Positions 4,916 through 8,450 of a stretch of 8,450 nucleotides of DNA are shown one piece after another. The stretch comes from an uncultured Lachnospiraceae bacterium. Its GTDB lineage: Bacteria; Bacillota; Clostridia; Lachnospirales; Lachnospiraceae. Where the stretch lies: positions 1 through 8,450 of the forward strand of contig CANTGP010000110.1 of the NCBI GenBank assembly GCA_947653315.1, in the 5' to 3' direction. The first letter of the stretch is position 1. Every line of letters starts with the position of its first letter. A program made the translations under genes and the position numbers. The notes under the pieces were generated by a model, which was not told the origin of the DNA, did not search any database, and worked only from the letters and a program-made list of their open reading frames with translations.

Positions 4916-6286
4916 ATGGCGAAAGATACGACAAGGGATATGACGCAGGGCTCGCCGATGAAGCTGATACTGGGATTTTCCGTTCCGCTTTTATTCGGCT
5001 TTTTGTTCCAGCAGTTTTACAGTGTGGTGGACACGGTAATCGTCGGGCGCTTTTTGGGGGTAAATGCGCTGGCGGGCGTGGGGAGTACCGGTTCCGTGAA
5101 TTTTTTGATTATCGGTTTCTGCATGGGTGTGTGCAACGGATTTGCCATACCGCTGGCGCATAAGTTCGGGGCAAAGGATTATTCGGGACTGCGGCAGTTT
5201 ACGGCCAATGCCATGTGGCTTTCCATCGCTTTCGCCGTGGTGATGACGTTTACGACTTCGATGCTTTGCCGGAATATCCTGACGCTCATGAAAACGCCTG
5301 AGGATATTTTTGAACATGCATATATTTACATTTTGATTATTTTTATCGGCATTCCGGCCACATACCTTTATAACATGCTGTCCGGCATTATCCGTGCCAT
5401 GGGGGACAGTAAAACGCCTTTGGTATTCCTGACGCTGTCTTCCCTGTTAAATATTGCGCTGGATTTGGTGTGTATCCTGAATTTCGGTATGGGCGTGGCG
5501 GGAGCGGCGCTGGCGACCGTGGTTTCCCAAGGGGTATCCGGCGTTTTGTGTCTTTTGTACATGATTAAGAAGTTTCCGCTGCTGCATATCAAAAAAGAAG
5601 AATGGAAGCCGAATCCGTCCCATATGGCGACGCTGTGCGGCATGGGGATTCCCATGGGGCTGCAGTATTCCATTACGGCAATCGGGAGCGTGATTTTACA
5701 GACATCGGTGAATACACTGGGCGCCGTGGCGGTGGCATCGGTAACGGCGGCAGGCAAGGTCAGCATGTTTTTCTGCTGTCCCTTTGATGCCATGGGTTCC
5801 ACGATGGCGACTTACGGCGGGCAGAACGTGGGAGCGAAGAAGCTGGACCGGCTGGGGCAGGGCATGAAAGCGTGCGTAATCCTTGGCTCGGTGTATTCCC
5901 TGCTTGCCTGTGCGGTGCTGTCGTTGTTTGGCGACCGGCTTGCCGCCCTGTTTATCGATGCGGCAAGCCCGGAGCTTTTGGAAAATGCAAGGCTTCTTTT
6001 GATTGTCAACAGCGCCTTTTTCATTCCGCTGGCTTTGGTGAATATCGTCCGCTTCATGATACAGGGGATGGGGTTCGGTACCCTTGCCATCCTTGCGGGC
6101 GTGTGCGAAATGGTGGCAAGGAGTCTTGCCGGGTTGTTCCTGGTACCGGCGTTCGGTTTTATTGGCGTATGCTTTGCCAGTCCGTTGGCGTGGATATTTG
6201 CCGATGCGTTCCTGATTCCTGCTTACCTGCATGTGAAGAAGAAACTGCAGCGTTTGTTTGCTCCTTCCGCACCGGACCTTGCGTAA
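4916..6286 (+). CDS. MATE-family multidrug efflux transporter (MepA/NorM-like)
   Basis: This is a cation-coupled antiporter in the cytoplasmic membrane that exports drugs, dyes or metabolites. At 456 residues it has the standard length, with about 12 predicted hydrophobic segments in two six-helix halves (roughly 15-220 and 235-440). Family signatures include SPMKLILGFSVPLLFGFLFQ (13-32), VVDTVIVGRFLG (37-48), RAMGDSKTPL (160-169) and the second-half counterparts GQNVGAKK (302-309) and MIQGMGFGT (381-389). The start at 4916 puts the conserved SP-K motif at the usual distance. Its ribosome site is unusual: AAAAGG lies only 2 bases before it and AAGGAAAGG lies 13 before. ATG at 4940 is an alternative start. 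The gene has its own promoter at 4822-4850 with a flanking inverted repeat, suggesting it can be induced. The substrate is unknown. Confidence 0.92.
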   Translation: MAKDTTRDMTQGSPMKLILGFSVPLLFGFLFQQFYSVVDTVIVGRFLGVNALAGVGSTGSVNFLIIGFCMGVCNGFAIPLAHKFGAKDYSGLRQFTANAMWLSIAFAVVMTFTTSMLCRNILTLMKTPEDIFEHAYIYILIIFIGIPATYLYNMLSGIIRAMGDSKTPLVFLTLSSLLNIALDLVCILNFGMGVAGAALATVVSQGVSGVLCLLYMIKKFPLLHIKKEEWKPNPSHMATLCGMGIPMGLQYSITAIGSVILQTSVNTLGAVAVASVTAAGKVSMFFCCPFDAMGSTMATYGGQNVGAKKLDRLGQGMKACVILGSVYSLLACAVLSLFGDRLAALFIDAASPELLENARLLLIVNSAFFIPLALVNIVRFMIQGMGFGTLAILAGVCEMVARSLAGLFLVPAFGFIGVCFASPLAWIFADAFLIPAYLHVKKKLQRLFAPSAPDLA

Positions 6287-6296
6287 ATGCCTGTTT

Positions 6297-8078
6297 TTAA
6301 CGGAGTTTGCATATTTTCCGGTCGTAGGTCAGCAGACCGTTGACTTCTTCCTCCACGTCGGATACCTGTGTGTAAACGGCGGCGCTGAGTCCCTTGCCTA
6401 CAAGGGGGAACACTTCCCGCTCCATCAGCCGGCGGAAAGCGCGGGCGAATTCCGGCAGGGTATCGAATTTACGGTATCCGAAGACCCGTTCCACGCTGGA
6501 ATGATCCTTGACATGGCAGGCATACCCGCCGTATTCGGAGATGGCGCAGGCACGGGAGCCGTTGACCACTCCCAGCTTGCGGAAATAATTATGGATACTT
6601 TTGAAATCCCCGCCTTTCTGGTCGAACCAACCACTGGCATGGTCTACCGGACGGGTGGGGTCTTTTTCTTTTATCATTTCCGTGATTTTGTTGGCATCGA
6701 ACTGTCCCCAGCCTTCATTGAAGGGAACCCATACGGCGATGGAGGGGACGTTATAGAGATAATCCACGGTTTCCATGCATTCCGCCGTCCACTCCCTGCG
6801 TCCCGCTTTGGAATCCCTTCCGAACAGTTTGTAATTGCCGTCCTTTACATGGTTGGACGCGGCAGGGAACAGGGTCGGGAAATAGCAGACCAAGGGCAGG
6901 GAATAACGGGCTCCCCCGCTGACCATGTCCTGCCACACAATCATGCCGAGACGGTCGCAGTGGTAGTACCAGCGGGCGGCTTCGATTTTAATGTGTTTGC
7001 GCATCATGTTAAAGCCAAGTTCTTTCATGGTACGGATATCGTATACAAGCGCTTCGTCGGAAGGTGCGGTGTAAAGACCGTCGGGCCAGTAACCCTGGTC
7101 CAGTACGCCGTTCAGGAAACAGGGTTTGTGGTTCAGGCAGAAGCGCATAATCCCGTTTTGGTCCGGCTCCACGGTAAAGGAGCGCATGGCAAAATAACTT
7201 TCCACGGTATCCTCCCCGTATTGCAGGCGCAGCCCGTACAGGAAAGGGGTGTCCGGCGTCCAGGGATGCCGTTCGGAAAGGGGAACCGTTGCCAAAAACC
7301 GTTCCTGTCCGTCCGCAGTGTCACAGGAACCGTCATAAATGCAGCGTTCTCCCGCCAAAACCCGTATGCGCAGGGGAAGGGCATTCCTGCCGGAAACCAA
7401 GAGACGTATTTCCAGCTCTTTTTTGTCATAATCCGGTGTCAGGTACAGTTTGCGGATATGCGCCTTTGGCACCCATTCCGTCCATACGGTCTGCCAAATG
7501 CCGCTTTGTGCGGTATAGTACATGCCGCCCCGTTTTAAGGTTTGTTTGCCCCTGCTGTGGTAAGAAGTATCGCTGGTATCCCATACCCGCAGTGTTAAGG
7601 AGTTATCGCCTTCCTGTATGGAGTCCGTAATATCCGCCTCAAAGGGCAGGTAACCGCCCATATGGGTGCAGACCTTCTTTCCGTTTACGTAAACGACGGC
7701 ATACTGGTCAACGGCCCCGAAGTGGAGCAGGAGTCTTTTGCCGGAACGGTATTCTTCCGGCGTGACGGAAACGTTCCGTTCATACCAAAGGTATTCATGG
7801 GGTTTTAACTGGCGCTCCACGCCCGACAGAATGCTTTCCGGGGAAAACGGTACGAGAATCCGTCCGTCATAGGCGGAAGGGGCGGCGGAGGAATTGGTAA
7901 TGGCGTAGTTCCAGTAACCGTTGAGGATTTGATAATTGTCCCGTTTTAACTGGGGGCGCGGGTATTCTTCCAGCACATGGTCCGGCGAAAGGTTTTCGCC
8001 CCAAACGGTGGTAAGGCGGGCGAGGATGTCGTCTTCACGGTTTTTGTTGATGTTGAGCGCTGCATCCATGATATCCAT
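6297..8078 (-). CDS. Glycoside hydrolase family 2 (beta-galactosidase/beta-glucuronidase-like)
   Basis: This is a retaining exo-glycosidase of 593 residues. There is no signal peptide, so it is cytoplasmic and probably cleaves imported oligosaccharides or glycosides. Domains are a jelly-roll sugar-binding domain at about 35-202 (containing GGMYYTAQSGIWQTVW, 184-199), an immunoglobulin-like domain at about 205-302, and a TIM barrel from about 304 to the end. The acid/base is E455 in VPFNEGWGQ (451-459) and the nucleophile is E515 in ISEYGG (513-518), so it should be active. WQDM (382-385) and RKHIKIEAARWYYHCDRLGM (360-379) are typical of a subgroup common in gut bacteria. It lacks the extra C-terminal domains of LacZ. 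The start has AGGAGG (8094-8089) with a spacing of 10; MDIM offers a second Met at residue 4. No transporter or regulator is adjacent in the window, and the sugar specificity cannot be assigned. Confidence 0.9.
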   Translation of the reverse strand: MDIMDAALNINKNREDDILARLTTVWGENLSPDHVLEEYPRPQLKRDNYQILNGYWNYAITNSSAAPSAYDGRILVPFSPESILSGVERQLKPHEYLWYERNVSVTPEEYRSGKRLLLHFGAVDQYAVVYVNGKKVCTHMGGYLPFEADITDSIQEGDNSLTLRVWDTSDTSYHSRGKQTLKRGGMYYTAQSGIWQTVWTEWVPKAHIRKLYLTPDYDKKELEIRLLVSGRNALPLRIRVLAGERCIYDGSCDTADGQERFLATVPLSERHPWTPDTPFLYGLRLQYGEDTVESYFAMRSFTVEPDQNGIMRFCLNHKPCFLNGVLDQGYWPDGLYTAPSDEALVYDIRTMKELGFNMMRKHIKIEAARWYYHCDRLGMIVWQDMVSGGARYSLPLVCYFPTLFPAASNHVKDGNYKLFGRDSKAGRREWTAECMETVDYLYNVPSIAVWVPFNEGWGQFDANKITEMIKEKDPTRPVDHASGWFDQKGGDFKSIHNYFRKLGVVNGSRACAISEYGGYACHVKDHSSVERVFGYRKFDTLPEFARAFRRLMEREVFPLVGKGLSAAVYTQVSDVEEEVNGLLTYDRKICKLR

Positions 8079-8154
8079 CTGTGCATGTCCTCCTGGGAAA
8101 TTTGACTTTTTTGGTTAGAGCGTGTTTCCGGCGCGTTTTGGCTTTTGGCAGTTA

Positions 8155-8176
8155 TTTATCATCTTTATTTTATCAT
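8155..8176 (-). repeat. Direct repeats in the glycosidase leader
   Basis: On the minus strand ATGATAAA occurs at 8176-8169 and 8162-8155, a 14-base period, covering the predicted transcript start near 8175 and the first leader bases. They could be sites for an AraC-like or other regulator, or simply AT-rich sequence. Confidence 0.3.
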
Positions 8177-8180
8177 ATTT

Positions 8181-8209
8181 ATTATAGGAAATGCGTGAGA
8201 CCTTGTCAA
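8181..8209 (-). promoter_or_regulatory. Perfect-consensus sigma-A promoter of the glycosidase gene
   Basis: On the minus strand TTGACA (8209-8204), a 17-base spacer and TATAAT (8186-8181) match the consensus at all 12 positions. The predicted start is near 8175, giving a leader of about 97 bases. A promoter this strong on a catabolic gene suggests repression by a factor not encoded here. Confidence 0.88.
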
Positions 8210-8230
8210 ATGATATGATGAATTCGGAAC

Positions 8231-8309
8231 GTAACGGTTCAGCCTGAAATGTTGTGGCCGTGGGTAAGGCGGACGCAAAAGCCAGGAACGGGATACCCTG
8301 CCCCGGTTT
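8231..8309 (-). repeat. Diverged promoter-upstream repeat, right copy
   Basis: This is the inverted partner of 225-319. On the minus strand the blocks are AAACCGGGGCAGG (8309-8297), CGTCCGCCTTACC (8275-8263) and a block at 8251-8231 containing AGGCTGAACCGTTAC. It ends 21 bases before the -35 box of the glycosidase promoter and points at that gene, as the left copy points at cysK. Confidence 0.6.
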
Positions 8310-8423
8310 GTCCCTGCCGCCCTGTGCTCCCCTTGCCGGTAGCTTTTCAAACCTGACTGCAAAAATGGGCTATTTCTAATTGTTTCCAAACGGCAGTTTA
8401 TGACCACGGCGGCGAAACTCCTC

Positions 8424-8445
8424 ACACGGTATTAAAATACCGTGT
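8424..8445. repeat. 22-bp perfect palindrome with 2-base spacer
   Basis: ACACGGTATT (8424-8433) and AATACCGTGT (8436-8445) are perfect 10-base inverted arms separated by AA. As RNA it would fold into a stable stem. No T run follows on the minus strand, and the plus-strand flank is cut off five bases later, so a terminator for a gene to the right cannot be confirmed. An operator is the other possibility. Confidence 0.75.
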
Positions 8446-8450
8446 TCGTC

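Larger units (their letters stand above)
8210..8450. other. Gene-free right edge
   Basis: No convincing gene is visible. The open frame on the minus strand (8425-8165) runs through the promoter and repeat, is rich in Arg, Ser and Pro, and has no ribosome binding site. The region holds the promoter-upstream repeat and the palindrome at 8424-8445. Confidence 0.5.

Noticed and set aside
4888..5163. ATG with GGGGAG just upstream, opening a 91-codon frame over the start of the MATE gene
   Set aside because: It is out of frame with the MATE coding sequence, resembles nothing, and the ribosome site is only 3 bases from the ATG. A very short translated leader cannot be excluded but is not supported.
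6281..6298. Short inverted bases and a T run between the two convergent stops as a terminator
   Set aside because: The stem would be only two or three pairs, too weak to support a terminator call.
6258..7538. Long plus-strand open frame of 426 codons antisense to the glycosidase
   Set aside because: It lies opposite the GH2 gene, which has intact catalytic motifs, a strong ribosome site and a perfect promoter. The antisense protein has no recognisable domain or ribosome binding site, so it is a shadow of biased codon use.
8165..8425. Minus-strand open frame of 86 codons at the right edge
   Set aside because: It spans the repeat and the glycosidase promoter, has no ribosome binding site, and the repeat's other copy does not keep the frame.

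Overview
The window looks like chromosomal DNA from a Gram-positive anaerobe of the Clostridia, most likely a Lachnospiraceae-type organism. The protein signatures, the purine-rich AGGAGG-type ribosome binding sites, the clean sigma-A promoters and the roughly balanced base composition all point that way. The species cannot be told from the sequence.

Layout: (1) The left edge (1-54, minus) carries what looks like a short remnant of a large serine recombinase whose frame is closed by a stop. A gene-free stretch follows to about 340. (2) From about 349 to 4781 there is a sulfur amino acid block on the plus strand: cysK (cysteine synthase), then metN-metI-metQ (methionine-type ABC importer) and an Rrf2-family regulator. 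A sigma-A promoter and a 17-bp palindromic operator of the type Rrf2 proteins bind precede cysK. A second promoter candidate, partly overlapping a stem-loop after cysK, precedes metN. metN and metI overlap by 11 bases, metQ follows after 190 bases with a strong ribosome binding site, and rrf2 follows metQ by 26 bases. (3) A MATE-family efflux gene (4916-6286) has its own promoter, with an inverted repeat around the -10 box. (4) A cytoplasmic family 2 glycoside hydrolase (8078-6297, minus) converges on the MATE gene with 10 bases between stop codons. It is driven by a perfect-consensus promoter. (5) The right edge (about 8210-8450) is gene-free and ends in a strong palindrome.

How the genes work together: CysK makes cysteine from O-acetylserine and sulfide. 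MetNIQ imports methionine or related sulfur compounds. The Rrf2 protein is a plausible CymR-like sensor controlling at least the cysK promoter, and possibly uses CysK as its partner as in Bacillus. The MATE pump and the glycosidase look like independent units.

No new enzymatic system is evident. The most unusual signals are a diverged non-coding repeat placed just upstream of both the cysK promoter and the glycosidase promoter, in the same orientation relative to the downstream gene; a recent-looking 24-bp in-frame tandem duplication inside metI; a cysteine-rich Rrf2 regulator in a cysteine/methionine locus; and an inverted-repeat operator on the MATE promoter with no obvious cognate regulator next to it.
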